Source: Flavobacteriales bacterium
Lineage (GTDB): Bacteria; Bacteroidota; Bacteroidia; Flavobacteriales_F; PHOS-HE28
Direction: 5' to 3'
NCBI GenBank assembly: GCA_016710965.1
Contig: JADJTW010000008.1
Span: 124,001 to 188,000, forward strand
Length of the DNA stretch: 64,000 nucleotides
Shown: in pieces, positions 34,801 through 43,393 of the stretch
Layout of the letters: each line of letters starts with the position of its first letter
Position numbering within the stretch: position 1 is the stretch's first letter
Notes under the pieces: generated by a model
Databases searched by the model: none
Told to the model about the DNA's origin: nothing
Seen by the model: only the letters and a program-made list of their open reading frames with translations
Translations under genes and position numbers: made by a program

Positions 34801-35079
34801 ATCGGCCAGCGCGTTTCCATGCTCGGCTACATGATCCACGTGAAGACCACGACAACGAACACCGGTTCCTACATGAGCTTCGGTTCCTTCATCGACACCG
34901 CCGGTGATTTCTGGGACAGCACGCAGTTCCCTTCCGTGGCGGAGCGTTTCCCCTTCCGTGGTCGCGGCGTGTACCGCCTTACCGGTTACGTGGAAGAGGA
35001 GTTCGGGCACGTGAGCCTGCGCACGCAGTTCATGGAGAAACTGCTGTGGAAGGCGGATCCGCGATACGGGGAGAAGTAG
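31849..35079 (+). CDS. DNA polymerase III alpha-type polymerase (second, possibly mutagenic DnaE)
   Basis: 1076 residues. The N-terminal PHP domain opens HLNCHSWFSF, where replicative DnaE has HLHVHSDYS, so one metal ligand is Asn4 instead of His. The polymerase catalytic triad is intact: Asp344 and Asp346 (PPDFDIDFSW) and Asp496 (FDLLSQRGLG). FHVGRGSGANSLVAYCLGI and the thumb/fingers (RPGVAESGMMREYL, YGVMVYQEDVL, FSFAKGHSASYAVESYQ) are typical. The C terminus has an OB-like part. In Bacteroidota a second DnaE of this size accompanies a Y-family polymerase; here dinB lies 8 kb away. Three hairpin-forming insertions are read in frame at residues about 515-544, 789-821 and 947-974, with low-complexity peptides such as GGKGGGATDDPPSPP. 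Confidence 0.9.
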   Translation: MHLNCHSWFSFKYGVMKPDVLLEEAQKAGVRTLALTDIHSTAGISDFVRDAKRFDVRPIAGIEFRQGPKLLYIGIAKSNDGFQQLNELLSPHLLDGETLPERAPELSGAFFLYPFNAAPSQLRSNERVGIKPGDLTRLPFSPWAKRQQDLVALLPVTFRSKKDFNVHRLLRTVAKNTVVSMLPKEELAQADECFRSEDETSRVYRDFPALLENTARLLEHCSIAFDSTDKTRKVFGTSEALDRERLHSDARAGMQYRYPNASSKVLARMDHELDVIERMGFISYFLINQDIVRFARSKGFFHVGRGSGANSLVAYCLGITDVDPIELDLYFERFISTARKKPPDFDIDFSWKDRDEVYRYVFAKHNEGRGGRHHVAQIATYTTFQWRGAIRELGKAVGLPPAEIEALSEGDRGYYARGRPSATARGNELDKVAQAVVRYSKHLLGMPHQFGIHAGGIVITEKPVTHYTTLHRPPKGFPVTQFSMLEAEDLGLHKFDLLSQRGLGHIRDAVELVNEGERGQGGEGREGGGVQPPLPPSPPSPSSARIDIHDIARFKEDPAIKDLIRVGNTIGCFYVESPAMRMLLKKLKVDDYLGLVAASSIIRPGVAESGMMREYLLRHNDPERVKQAPPELLRIMPETYGVMVYQEDVLKVAHHYAGLDLEEADTLRRGMTARFRERPEFKVVQEKYFANCKAKGHPDAEAAEIWRQIESFASFSFAKGHSASYAVESYQSLYLKAHHPLEFMVAVANNFGGFYHTEFYLHEAKRAGATIEAPCINTSDELCSLVSGSRCRLSVVSEVVTPANARGSARPDNEQPTTDNRICLGLANIKSLESETVQLILHERRRNGAFTDLQDLLKRVPLHVEQARILIRVGALRFTGKSKPSLLWDLTLLHRPASVSTDGDLFITKVEEPKLPDLQHYPLADAYDELDLLGFPLCDPFSLVEHNAGKRGEGGKGGGATDDPPSPPLPPSPALILKRDMHAHIGQRVSMLGYMIHVKTTTTNTGSYMSFGSFIDTAGDFWDSTQFPSVAERFPFRGRGVYRLTGYVEEEFGHVSLRTQFMEKLLWKADPRYGEK
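33391..33477 (+). repeat. Palindromic element inserted in frame in dnaE, copy 1
   Basis: A purine-rich arm (GAGGGGGAGAGAGGACAGGG onward) is followed by its pyrimidine-rich complement (GCCTCCCTTGCCTCCTTCCC onward), forming an imperfect long hairpin. It is translated as a Gly/Glu-rich then Pro/Ser-rich peptide between RDAVELVNEG and ARIDIHDI. It shares CCCTTGCCTCCTTC with copy 3. Confidence 0.7.
34214..34310 (+). repeat. Palindromic element inserted in frame in dnaE, copy 2
   Basis: Left arm GTTGTCGGTTGTCCGTTGTC (34217-34236) faces right arm GACAACGAACAGCCGACAAC (34282 onward). The core is a perfect palindrome, CGCGCGGATCCGCGCG. It is read in frame as SRCRLSVVSEVVTPANARGS then ARPDNEQPTTDN, between ELCSLVSG and RICLGLANI. 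It is a different family from copies 1 and 3. Confidence 0.7.
34690..34769 (+). repeat. Palindromic element inserted in frame in dnaE, copy 3
   Basis: Perfect 21-bp inverted repeat: arm 34701-34721 (begins AGGTGAAGGAGGCAAGGG) and arm 34747-34767 (begins CCTCCCTTGCCTCCTTCA). Read in frame as a Lys/Gly-rich then Pro/Ser-rich peptide between VEHNAG and ILKRDMHAHI. Same family as copy 1. Confidence 0.75.
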
Positions 35080-35099
35080 GGGTCGATGATCACAGGCCC

Positions 35100-38000
35100 C
35101 TATTTCTCGATCTCGACCTTTTTCCTATTGTCCTCCGGCACCCGGTCGAAGAACAGATGGTCCGGATCGATCACCACGGCCAGCGGCTTCTCCGCAACGT
35201 TGAGCGTGAACGTATTCTCTCCTGAACGCAACCTCACACGCCGCTGCACCAACGGCACGTCGTTCAATTCCTTCTTTGCGTTCTTGCCGAACACCGGTCG
35301 GCGCATCACCGCGATGTCCATCCAGTCGTTCATGGGCACCTTCAGCTCCAGGCCGACGGAATCGGCATGCACCTTCTCCGCCGTCAACTTCACCGTGACG
35401 GAGTAGCTGCTGTCCGCGTTCATTGTGGCGGTGGCTTCCGTCACGCGGTTGTCGTAGAGCGTGATGTACTCGAACTGGTCCTCCAGCAAGTAGATGAGGC
35501 TGTCCGGTGTCACCTTCCGGATCTCGCGGTACATGTCCAGCGCCGTCGGCCATGGCGGTTCGGCGTAGCCGAAGGAATCGACCAGCGCACGGAAGGCCTT
35601 GTTCAACGTGTCCTCCCCAAGGAACTCGCGCATGCAATAGAGCACAACACTCCCCTTGTTGTAGTGGATGTAGCCCTGGTTCTCCACGCGCATCAGCGGC
35701 GTTTCGCCGAGTTCCTCCGAGCCACGTGCGTTCTGGTATTTGTCGCCCTCGTACTTCAGGAATTTGCGCATGTGCGCGCGGCCGTACTCCTTCTCCATCA
35801 CCATCAGGGCACTGTATTGGGCCATGCTCTCGCTCAGCATCGTGCTTCCCTGCATCTCCGCGCCGATCACCTGGTGCGCCCACCACTGATGCCCCATTTC
35901 GTGCGCCACCACATAGAACACCATGTCGATATCCTCCTTGGCGGTGAGATCCGTGATGAAGCCGATGCTCTCGCTGTAAGGCATGGTGCCGGGGAAGGCC
36001 TGTGCGAAGGTCCCCTGGAAGTTGCTGAATTCGATGATGCGTGCCTGCTTCTGTGGGTAGGGCCCGAAGTGCTCGCTGTAATACGCCAATGACTTCCGCA
36101 TGGAGTTCAGCATGCGCGGCACGTTCACCGCGTGCTCCTTCTGGTAGTAGACCTCTAGGTCAACGCTCTGTCCGGAGCCCGTCGAAGGATCCCACTTCTC
36201 CCGAGCCACCTCGTAGCGTGCGCTCATGAACGAATAGAAGTTGAGGGCCTTGTGGTCCAACTCGTAACGGAACCACCGTTTGCCGTTCTCCACCCATTCC
36301 TTCCTCAATGATCCCGGTGCGATGGCGATCTGGTCCACGGCCGTGCCGATGGTGGTGCGCACGTTCACCCAATCACTGTTCGCCATCAGGTAGTTCTGCA
36401 TGCGTGGCGCCGGATCATCGGTGAGCTTGGGTGCGCGGTCGTTCGGCGGTAGGCCGTGTTTGCGACGGTCCGCGCGGTCCTGCAGTTCACCACCGGCAGA
36501 GTAACCGATGGACGGCAGGAGTTCCATGTTGTTGAAGAAGCACCCGTTGCCCAGCAGCCCGGTGAAGCCTGTCCGGTTCTCGATGCCCTTCGGCTCCCAC
36601 CCGCCGGTCACTTTGATACGGATCTCCGCACCAGTATTAAGCGGCCGCGCCAGACGATACATGCGCTGATCGAGGTCCTCGTCGTTCAGCACCAGCTCCG
36701 CGTCCGGGATGTCGATGGTCACATCCATCCGGTGCGGCACGTTGAAGTAGAGCGTATCGATCGGCCCAGTCCACTTGTTCTTCAAGGTGACGTCCGCCGT
36801 GTAGTGGATGCTCCGCTTCGCCGGATCCAGCTCGATGGTGTACTCCACATCCGTATAGTGCGGCTGCACCATGTGCTCATAGCGCTTGTACGTCTGCTCG
36901 TAGCGCACCTGGTCCTCTTCCTGTTGATCGCTGGTGCGGTAGGTGTTGAGCACCTTGGTGTTGTAGTAGCCGAAGCCCGCCATCAGCACCCAAATGCCTC
37001 CAAGCACAGCGGCAACAGGCCAGGATCGTTGGAAGCGACTCTTCGCCAGGAAGGACCGCCAACGAAAGGTCGTGTCGTTACCGCGCACCAGAAAGAGGTA
37101 GCACACGTAGATGAGCAGCGCTGCGAACACGAGCCAATAGGCCCGGAAGAAGAGCCAGTTCTTCAGGAACGGCCCGAAACCGCTCATATCGGAATACCGC
37201 AGTCCGGACGAACCATTGATCTGCACCAGATTGGATTCCACGTCGAGCCCGCTCCACCCGAACGCGTTCAGGATGAAGATGACCATGAAGACGAAGAAGC
37301 CGAGATACTTGTTGTTGACCAGCACATGCACCAGCATCGCCAGGCATCCCCAGATGATGAACTGGATCGTGCTCGGGATGATGAAGTAGTTGAGGTACAC
37401 CACCGGTTCCAGGCGCGTGTAGCCATTGAGCAGCTGTGTGATCATCCCTGCCAGTGTGGCGAAGAGGTGTACCACCACGATCACGCCGACCAACGCCGCG
37501 AGCTTCGCCAGCAGCCCCGTGCGTGTGGCCAAGGGTAGGGCGTTCACGATGCCGTCGATCTTCGGGTCACGCTCCTTCCAGATGAGCTGACCGCCGTAAA
37601 ACACGATGATGATCATGAGGTAGAGCGTGAGCGAACCCTCGACCAAATTGATCACCGCGTAAGTGACCGGGTAACTGGTGTTGCCGTACATGCTCGTGAC
37701 GAAGGCCAGCGAGGTGAAGAGCTGCAACAGGCCCAGTGACATGATGATGATGAACGGCGTGCTCTTGAGAATGCCTTTCAACTCGCTCCAGAAGAGCGTG
37801 GCGAACTGCTTGCGCCGCGCGGCACCCCCGAAGTTCATGGTGACCGTTGGAAGCGCTGCGGTGGAGAACGACGGGCTGGGCAACGCGTCCGGCTGAAGCG
37901 CCTTCACCTTCTGCACACGATCCGTGAACGAGAAGCGGAAGAAGCCGACCAGGAACACGATCACGGAGACCGCGATCCACAGCAAGCGGTTCCAAAGAAG

Positions 38001-38711
38001 CACGCCCGTGAAAGGCAGTTCCAGCGTGTTCTTGTCCTGCACCGTCCAGTACTTGGTGATCAAGCCGACGGCACTCGGGCCGAAGGGATCCAGCAATGCG
38101 CCGAGCGTTTCGTTCTCAAGGTCGCTGGTGAAACTGTCCGAGACCGAGTAGCCGACGATGAGCACGATGGCCGTGATGAAGGCCGCCATGGTGCTGCGCA
38201 TGTTCACGGCCACCGCGAAAATGATCGCTGCGCTGAACAGGACGTTCGGCAATCCGAAGATCAGGAAAGCCCGCAGGTGCGGCACCACATGGTTCGGCCC
38301 TACCTGTGCCGCATCCAACCAGGGCATGTGGCTGCCGATCAGCACGCCCAACGAAAGACCTAGCAAGGGCAGCGAGGCTATGAACGTGCTCCCCAGGAAC
38401 TTGCCGACCAAGTAACTGAAGCGCGATACCGGTGTGGAGAAGACGATCTGCGCTGTATTGCTCGTGAAATCGCGGATGGCGGTGCCGTTCACGAAGGCTG
38501 TGACCGATAGCAGGCCGATGAACGACATTATCGCATACATGATGTACACGATGTAGGGCGCGTTCTTGAAGGTGTTGCCGACGGCCCCCATGCTGAAGTT
38601 CGGTGAGGCCACGAAGCCGAACCCGAAGATCCCGAACACCAGGAAGAAGATGTACACCATTGGCTGGCGCAACCAGTACCGCAGCTCGAAGAGGAAGAAG
38701 CGGGCGATCAT
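35100..38711 (-). CDS. ABC transporter permease fused to an M1-family aminopeptidase
   Basis: 1203 residues. The first ~600 residues hold about 12 membrane helices in two blocks separated by loops, as in ABC-2 permeases (MIARFFLFELRYWLRQPMVY start, a second block from FATLFWSELKGILKSTP). The rest is an M1-type peptidase outside the membrane: zinc site HEMGHQWW with His937, Glu938, His941 and Glu961 (LSESMAQYS), Tyr-rich C-terminal region. The usual GAMEN exopeptidase motif is replaced by a degenerate GTMPYSESIGF, so specificity may differ. The ATPase gene overlaps by 4 bp upstream, so the two form one transporter. This fusion is known in Bacteroidota; substrate unknown. A repeat-derived peptide (DPSTGSGQS) is embedded near residue 842. 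Confidence 0.9.
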   Translation of the reverse strand: MIARFFLFELRYWLRQPMVYIFFLVFGIFGFGFVASPNFSMGAVGNTFKNAPYIVYIMYAIMSFIGLLSVTAFVNGTAIRDFTSNTAQIVFSTPVSRFSYLVGKFLGSTFIASLPLLGLSLGVLIGSHMPWLDAAQVGPNHVVPHLRAFLIFGLPNVLFSAAIIFAVAVNMRSTMAAFITAIVLIVGYSVSDSFTSDLENETLGALLDPFGPSAVGLITKYWTVQDKNTLELPFTGVLLWNRLLWIAVSVIVFLVGFFRFSFTDRVQKVKALQPDALPSPSFSTAALPTVTMNFGGAARRKQFATLFWSELKGILKSTPFIIIMSLGLLQLFTSLAFVTSMYGNTSYPVTYAVINLVEGSLTLYLMIIIVFYGGQLIWKERDPKIDGIVNALPLATRTGLLAKLAALVGVIVVVHLFATLAGMITQLLNGYTRLEPVVYLNYFIIPSTIQFIIWGCLAMLVHVLVNNKYLGFFVFMVIFILNAFGWSGLDVESNLVQINGSSGLRYSDMSGFGPFLKNWLFFRAYWLVFAALLIYVCYLFLVRGNDTTFRWRSFLAKSRFQRSWPVAAVLGGIWVLMAGFGYYNTKVLNTYRTSDQQEEDQVRYEQTYKRYEHMVQPHYTDVEYTIELDPAKRSIHYTADVTLKNKWTGPIDTLYFNVPHRMDVTIDIPDAELVLNDEDLDQRMYRLARPLNTGAEIRIKVTGGWEPKGIENRTGFTGLLGNGCFFNNMELLPSIGYSAGGELQDRADRRKHGLPPNDRAPKLTDDPAPRMQNYLMANSDWVNVRTTIGTAVDQIAIAPGSLRKEWVENGKRWFRYELDHKALNFYSFMSARYEVAREKWDPSTGSGQSVDLEVYYQKEHAVNVPRMLNSMRKSLAYYSEHFGPYPQKQARIIEFSNFQGTFAQAFPGTMPYSESIGFITDLTAKEDIDMVFYVVAHEMGHQWWAHQVIGAEMQGSTMLSESMAQYSALMVMEKEYGRAHMRKFLKYEGDKYQNARGSEELGETPLMRVENQGYIHYNKGSVVLYCMREFLGEDTLNKAFRALVDSFGYAEPPWPTALDMYREIRKVTPDSLIYLLEDQFEYITLYDNRVTEATATMNADSSYSVTVKLTAEKVHADSVGLELKVPMNDWMDIAVMRRPVFGKNAKKELNDVPLVQRRVRLRSGENTFTLNVAEKPLAVVIDPDHLFFDRVPEDNRKKVEIEK
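36165..36192. repeat. REP-like insertion in the M1 peptidase part
   Basis: GCTCTGTCCGGAGCCCGTCG onward, translated on the minus strand as DPSTGSGQS. I know this peptide as the signature of a short dispersed repeat (core CTTCGACRRGCTCMGGACAG) read in frame in many bacterial proteins. Here it is the only copy I see in the window. Confidence 0.55.
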
Positions 38712-39598
38712 GCGCTCACGGGTGCTTTGTCGCCAGCATGGATGAAGCCGAAGAAAACATCCTCGAGACTCGGCTCGGCGACAGCGAAACCCTCACCCGG
38801 GGAACCGTCGCTGAGCAGGTGGATGATGGGCTTTCCCGCCACCAGCTTGTTGCTGATCAATTTGCCGCTGCTCGCATACCCGTCCAACTCGCTCTTCGCG
38901 ATGCTCTTCTCCCACACCTTCCCACGCATATCCCGCAACGCCGTGTCCGGCGGGCCCGCATAGAGCAACTTGCCCTTGTTGATGATGGCCATGTTGCTGC
39001 ACAATTCCTGCACGTCCTGCACGATGTGCGTGCTGAGGATCACCACGACGTTCTCCCCGATCTCCGTCAGCAGGTTGTAGAAGCGGTTGCGCTCCCCCGG
39101 ATCCAAACCAGCCGTGGGCTCATCCACGATGATCAACTTGGGTTCCCCGATCAGCGACTGCGCGATCCCGAAGCGCTGCTTCATGCCGCCACTGAATCCG
39201 CTTAAGCGACGCTTGCGTTGTTCCCAGAGGTTCACGCGTTGCAGCAGGGCTTCCACCAGCGCCTTGCGTTCACCCTTCTTCGTCACACCCTTCAGCAGCG
39301 CGATGTGATCCAGCATCTCAAACGCGCTCACACGCGGGTACACGCCGAACTCCTGTGGCAGGTAACCGAGCACCTTGCGTACCTCGTCCTTCTGCTTCAG
39401 CACATCGATGTCGCCAAGCGTGGCGGTGCCTGCATCCGCTTCTTGGAGCGTCGCAAGGATCCGCATGAGGGTGCTCTTGCCAGCACCGTTCGGCCCGAGC
39501 AGTCCGAACATACCCGTGGGAATGGTGAGGCTCACATTGTCGAGTGCTTTCACGCCATTACCATAGGTCTTGCTGAGGCCGCGTATCTCTAACTGCAT
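38708..39598 (-). CDS. ABC transporter ATP-binding protein
   Basis: 296 residues. Walker A GPNGAGKST (35-43), Q-loop GYLPQEFGVYP, signature LSGFSGGMKQR, Walker B KLIIVDEPTAGLDP and the switch His in LSTHIVQDV. The ~90-residue C-terminal extension is typical of ABC-2 type exporters. Its stop overlaps the start of the permease/peptidase gene by 4 bp, so the two are an operon and form one export system. Confidence 0.93.
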   Translation of the reverse strand: MQLEIRGLSKTYGNGVKALDNVSLTIPTGMFGLLGPNGAGKSTLMRILATLQEADAGTATLGDIDVLKQKDEVRKVLGYLPQEFGVYPRVSAFEMLDHIALLKGVTKKGERKALVEALLQRVNLWEQRKRRLSGFSGGMKQRFGIAQSLIGEPKLIIVDEPTAGLDPGERNRFYNLLTEIGENVVVILSTHIVQDVQELCSNMAIINKGKLLYAGPPDTALRDMRGKVWEKSIAKSELDGYASSGKLISNKLVAGKPIIHLLSDGSPGEGFAVAEPSLEDVFFGFIHAGDKAPVSA

Positions 39599-39717
39599 TG
39601 GGGGTCGGGATTGATGCGAGCAAGATGGTTTCGAGGGGCTTACGCCCGACAGGCGATCACACGAACGGGTGAAATGGGGCGTGGCTGGTGCGGAACCGCA
39701 CGAAATATCTTGCGCCC

Positions 39718-41745
39718 ATGCGAATTGCCCTGCTCCTCCTCTTGTCCCTGATGCTCCGTCCTATCACTACGAGCGCCCAGCAATGGAACTGGGCCGCAGA
39801 TGCAGGCGGTGGTGGCAATACAGACTTCTGCTTCGGCATCGCCACCGATAGCCAAGGCAACGCCTATTGGGTCGGCAGCGTTAGCGGCACAGCGGACTTC
39901 GGGTGTGGTACGCTCTCGCCGGGCAGCACGATCGCCGGCTTCGTTGCCAAAGTGGATGCGAACGGAATTTGCCAGTGGGTGCGCGGCATCACCGTAGGCT
40001 TCAATGATGCATGGGCATACGGGATCGCGATCGACGCGGGGGATCGCATCTACGTGACGGGGAGCTACGATGGCAATGCCGACTTCGGGAACGGGATCCT
40101 TCTCAACTCGATGGGTTCGGACGACATCTTCCTTGCCCGGTACGATGTGGATGGCAACTGCCAATGGGCGCGGCGCGCGGGCAGCAGCACATCGAGCGAT
40201 GAGGCGCGTGGGGTGGCTGTGTCCGATGATGGCGGCGTGTTCATCACCGGATTCAGCGGAGGTAGCACCATCATCTTCGATGGCATCAGCGTTCCCAGTA
40301 ACAGCGCTCGTCAAATTGTGGTGGCACGCTATGACAGCACAGGCACCGTGCAATGGGCGAAGGCGAGCACGGGCCTCGGTCAGGGCAAATCCTCACGCGC
40401 CATTGCCGTGGCGAAGGATCGCTTGTACGTCACCGGTCAGATCGCCTCGGCAGGTGCCAGCTTCGGTGGCTTGGATATCTCATCCACCGCGAGCACCAGG
40501 CTCTACACGCTCGCCTGCGACCTGGACGGCGAACCGATCTGGGCGAACTCCTATGGCACCGGTGATCACGAAGGCATGGGCATCGCCGCCGATACACTGG
40601 GCAACCTCTTCGTGGTGGGCCGCCTTTGGGGCAGCATCTTCCTGCCGGACGACACGCTCACCTCCGTGAGCAGCAACGATGATATCCTGTTGATGGCGTT
40701 GGACCAGGACGGTAACTACCGCTGGGCAAAGAGCACGGGGTCCGCACAACGCGACCTGGCGTGGGACGTGACCACTGACGGCATGGGCAACGCCTACATC
40801 GCCGCACAGTTCAACAACACCATCGACTTCTTTGGGACACCGCTCACCGCACTGGGCAGTGAGGACATCCTCATCAGCAAGGTGGAAGCGGATGGTGACG
40901 TGGTATGGGCGCAGCGACCGAGCGGGTTCCAGCGGGACATCCCTTTGTGCATCCATCAGCAGACCGCAGCACCGCACAAGCTCTACTTCGGTGGCTACTT
41001 CTGGGGCGCCATTACCTACGGAAGCACCACAATTGATGATGTGAGCAACGGGGACGCGATGATCGTTGCTGGCATCGACACCACCTTCCACGTGAGCGCA
41101 TGGGTGAATCAGGTCTGCCCCGGCGCATGCAATGGTGAAGCAGTCGCTTTCTGCAACGGAGAAGCACCTTTCACATTCCTGTGGAACACCGGAGCGACCA
41201 CGCAGGAGATTGATGCGCTCTGCCCAGGCGAATACATCGTTGAAGTGACCGATGCCAACGGGCAGGTCATCATCGACACGGTGTACATCGCTGAGCGTTC
41301 CGATCCCGGCTTCACGGCGCAACTGCTGAATGATTCGCTCTGGGCCACCGGCGGCACGGCGTGGCAGTGGTACTTCAATGAGAGCACGCTTGTGAGCGAT
41401 AGCGCTTCCGTTATCGCCACGCAGACAGGAGACTACCACGCGATCGTGACCGATGCCTTCGGCTGCGCTTGGAGCACGGATACGGTGCTGGTGGTGCTGA
41501 ACACGGGTGTGGTGGATGCAGAGACCGCATCGGTGCGCGCCTTCCCGATTCCGGCATCATCAGTCCTCTTCATCGACCATGCAGGCGCTGCAACGCAAGC
41601 GATGCTGCTGAACGCCTCCGGTCAGGAGGTGCTTGGCATCGTGCTGCGAACAGGGCGGAATGCGATGGAGGTGGAAGCGCTGCCTCCCGGACTGTATCTG
41701 CTGCGGACAGCAGAAGGCCCTGCGATCCGGATCGCGAAGGAGTGA
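39718..41745 (+). CDS. Secreted propeller protein with T9SS sorting domain
   Basis: 675 residues from the ATG at 39718 (MRIALLLLLSLMLRPITTSAQ). SBBP-like propeller repeats, each with a G-AYW / G-IYVTGSY / GNLFVVGR type strand, fill residues about 25-445. An Ig-like SprB-type segment (ACNGEAVAFCNGEAPFTFLW) and a second Ig-like unit (DSLWATGGTAWQWYFNESTL) follow. The end is a T9SS type A domain (RAFPIPASSVLFI ... EALPPGLYLLRTAEGPAIRIAKE). Surface-exposed, probably adhesive. It meets the convergent mrr gene stop to stop, without a gap. Confidence 0.85.
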   Translation: MRIALLLLLSLMLRPITTSAQQWNWAADAGGGGNTDFCFGIATDSQGNAYWVGSVSGTADFGCGTLSPGSTIAGFVAKVDANGICQWVRGITVGFNDAWAYGIAIDAGDRIYVTGSYDGNADFGNGILLNSMGSDDIFLARYDVDGNCQWARRAGSSTSSDEARGVAVSDDGGVFITGFSGGSTIIFDGISVPSNSARQIVVARYDSTGTVQWAKASTGLGQGKSSRAIAVAKDRLYVTGQIASAGASFGGLDISSTASTRLYTLACDLDGEPIWANSYGTGDHEGMGIAADTLGNLFVVGRLWGSIFLPDDTLTSVSSNDDILLMALDQDGNYRWAKSTGSAQRDLAWDVTTDGMGNAYIAAQFNNTIDFFGTPLTALGSEDILISKVEADGDVVWAQRPSGFQRDIPLCIHQQTAAPHKLYFGGYFWGAITYGSTTIDDVSNGDAMIVAGIDTTFHVSAWVNQVCPGACNGEAVAFCNGEAPFTFLWNTGATTQEIDALCPGEYIVEVTDANGQVIIDTVYIAERSDPGFTAQLLNDSLWATGGTAWQWYFNESTLVSDSASVIATQTGDYHAIVTDAFGCAWSTDTVLVVLNTGVVDAETASVRAFPIPASSVLFIDHAGAATQAMLLNASGQEVLGIVLRTGRNAMEVEALPPGLYLLRTAEGPAIRIAKE

Positions 41746-42660
41746 TCACTCTTCGCCAAAGAAGTCGCTGTCGATGCGCTTCACGGCATAGGTGCGCTGT
41801 GTGGTCACACCGAGGTCGTGGTCGATCATCAGTTGGGTGAGTTCCTCGCCATCGATCAGGACGATCTTGGTCTCATTGCGGGGCTGATACTCTCTCGCCT
41901 CTTTGCTGAAGGACGAAGTCGTGATGAAGATTCCCTTCTTCGCCCCCTGTCCGGCCAGTGCTCCCACGAACTTCTGGATCTCAGGCCTGCCGACAGTATT
42001 GCTTGTTTGCCACTTCTTGGCTTGGATGTAAATCACATCAAGGCCCAGTTTGTCCTCTTTGATGGTACCGTCGATGCCTTCGTCCCCGCCCTTGGTGAGT
42101 GCGCGGCCAGCATCCTTCACGGAGCCGCCATAGCCCATGCGCACGAGCAGTTGCACCACAAGGCGCTCGAAGTCCATCCAGGTTAGCGATTGCACCTTGG
42201 CGAGCAACTCTTGGCTTATTGTAGAACGAACTTGCTCATAGGCACCATCGAGAATCTCCTCGGGTGTTTTCGAGTTCTCGGCTGCATCTAGTGGTTCTTG
42301 CGTGGGTGTCTCGCGTTTGGTGGTATGGAACTCAATGAATTCTGGGAAGCGCTTGAGGTATCCCACGTCGATTCGAGTAGGCCTCTCCGCGAGTACTTGC
42401 TTCCCCCGCTCAGTGATTTGCATGGAACCTCTCGTCGGCAGATCGAGAAGCCCTGCTTTTCTTAGATATGTCCGCGCCCATCCAACTCTTCCGTGGAACA
42501 CCATGGATCCTCCAGACGGGAGCAGCTCTTTTCTTTCGGCCTCGGAAAGTTCAAAGTGATTCTCTAGGTCATCTCGGATGTCGCTCAGCCTATGTGCGGC
42601 ACCATCCGCTAATCGTTGAAGCAGCGGAAGCATCACGGTCTGATAGTCTGGTATCGCCAT
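41746..42660 (-). CDS. mrr: Mrr-type restriction endonuclease
   Basis: 304 residues. The N-terminal winged-helix Mrr_N domain (about 1-95: LPLLQRLADGAAHRLSDIRDDL, GWARTYLRKAGLL) is followed by the Mrr_cat PD-(D/E)xK-like nuclease: MDFERLVVQLLVRMGY, GGDEGIDG (Asp197), VIYIQAKKW (Gln213, Lys215), IQKFVGALAGQGAKKGIFITT. Mrr enzymes are type IV restriction nucleases that cut modified foreign DNA. No methylase gene is adjacent, as expected for type IV. Acts in the cytoplasm on DNA. Confidence 0.92.
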   Translation of the reverse strand: MAIPDYQTVMLPLLQRLADGAAHRLSDIRDDLENHFELSEAERKELLPSGGSMVFHGRVGWARTYLRKAGLLDLPTRGSMQITERGKQVLAERPTRIDVGYLKRFPEFIEFHTTKRETPTQEPLDAAENSKTPEEILDGAYEQVRSTISQELLAKVQSLTWMDFERLVVQLLVRMGYGGSVKDAGRALTKGGDEGIDGTIKEDKLGLDVIYIQAKKWQTSNTVGRPEIQKFVGALAGQGAKKGIFITTSSFSKEAREYQPRNETKIVLIDGEELTQLMIDHDLGVTTQRTYAVKRIDSDFFGEE

Positions 42661-42712
42661 AGTTGGAAGGTTCTATTCCCGCGACAAGATTGCACTCGTC
42701 GAGCGAACACCA

Positions 42713-43363
42713 TCAATGCCCCGCCTGCTGCCTCTTCACCTCGTTCCGCACCTTGTACAACCGCTCACTGAACCCGCCCTCCTGCTCGAAGGCACGGGCC
42801 TGGCTGTTCACCTGCTTGTCCAATAAGTGCATGGCGATCTTGCAAAGCGTCTGGCCCACGTTGGCGCTGATCTCCGCATAGGCGCGGTCCTTCACGGTGC
42901 GTGGCGTGCGTGTGGTCCGTGGGCCTTCAGCAGCTTGCGTGCGCTGTTCCATTTCTCGCAACCACACCATTTGTATCCAACGCGCCACTTCATCGGGATC
43001 CTTGCAGCGCGTATTGCTCAGCTCCTTGCGGCGCGGGTCCATCGGCGCCCACAGCGTCAGCTTGCGGTGCTCCAGGAACGACTCGTAATCCTTCCGCAGT
43101 TCATCGATGCTGGCGCGCGCCACGTTGGTCAGGTTGAGTTCCAACTTCTTGGTGGTTGCGCTGAGCTTGCTGCCCTCCGCGATGTTGCGCTCACCGCTGC
43201 GCGCGGCCTGTTCCATCTGGTCGGCGGTGCGGCTGCCAACAGGTATGTAGCGGTCCACGAAGCGCACGGTCACATCGTAGAGCAGCTTGGCCACTCGGTA
43301 ACTCACCAGCTTCTCGTAGCCGCCGCTAGGCTGTAGGATCTGCGGGCGTTGGGGTTTCTCCAT
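42713..43363 (-). CDS. Four-helix bundle protein (rRNA intervening-sequence type)
   Basis: 216 residues from the ATG at 43363 (MEKPQRPQILQ). The first part matches the four-helix-bundle family first noted in 23S rRNA intervening sequences: SYRVAKLLYDVTVRFVDRYIPVGSRTADQMEQAARSGERNIAEG, then KLELNLTNVARASIDELRKDYESFL. This copy is about twice the common length, with an added C-terminal helical half (YAEISANVGQTLCKIAMHLLDKQ). Function unknown. A 25-bp perfect inverted repeat lies just upstream of its start. Confidence 0.75.
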   Translation of the reverse strand: MEKPQRPQILQPSGGYEKLVSYRVAKLLYDVTVRFVDRYIPVGSRTADQMEQAARSGERNIAEGSKLSATTKKLELNLTNVARASIDELRKDYESFLEHRKLTLWAPMDPRRKELSNTRCKDPDEVARWIQMVWLREMEQRTQAAEGPRTTRTPRTVKDRAYAEISANVGQTLCKIAMHLLDKQVNSQARAFEQEGGFSERLYKVRNEVKRQQAGH

Positions 43364-43393
43364 GGTTCTAAAAGTAAGGTTGTGGTCGTTCAA

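Noticed and set aside
36456..37538. 360-codon plus-strand frame opposite the permease/peptidase fusion
   Set aside because: No recognisable domain; composition (His/Glu/Val-rich) is typical of antisense shadows in this genome.
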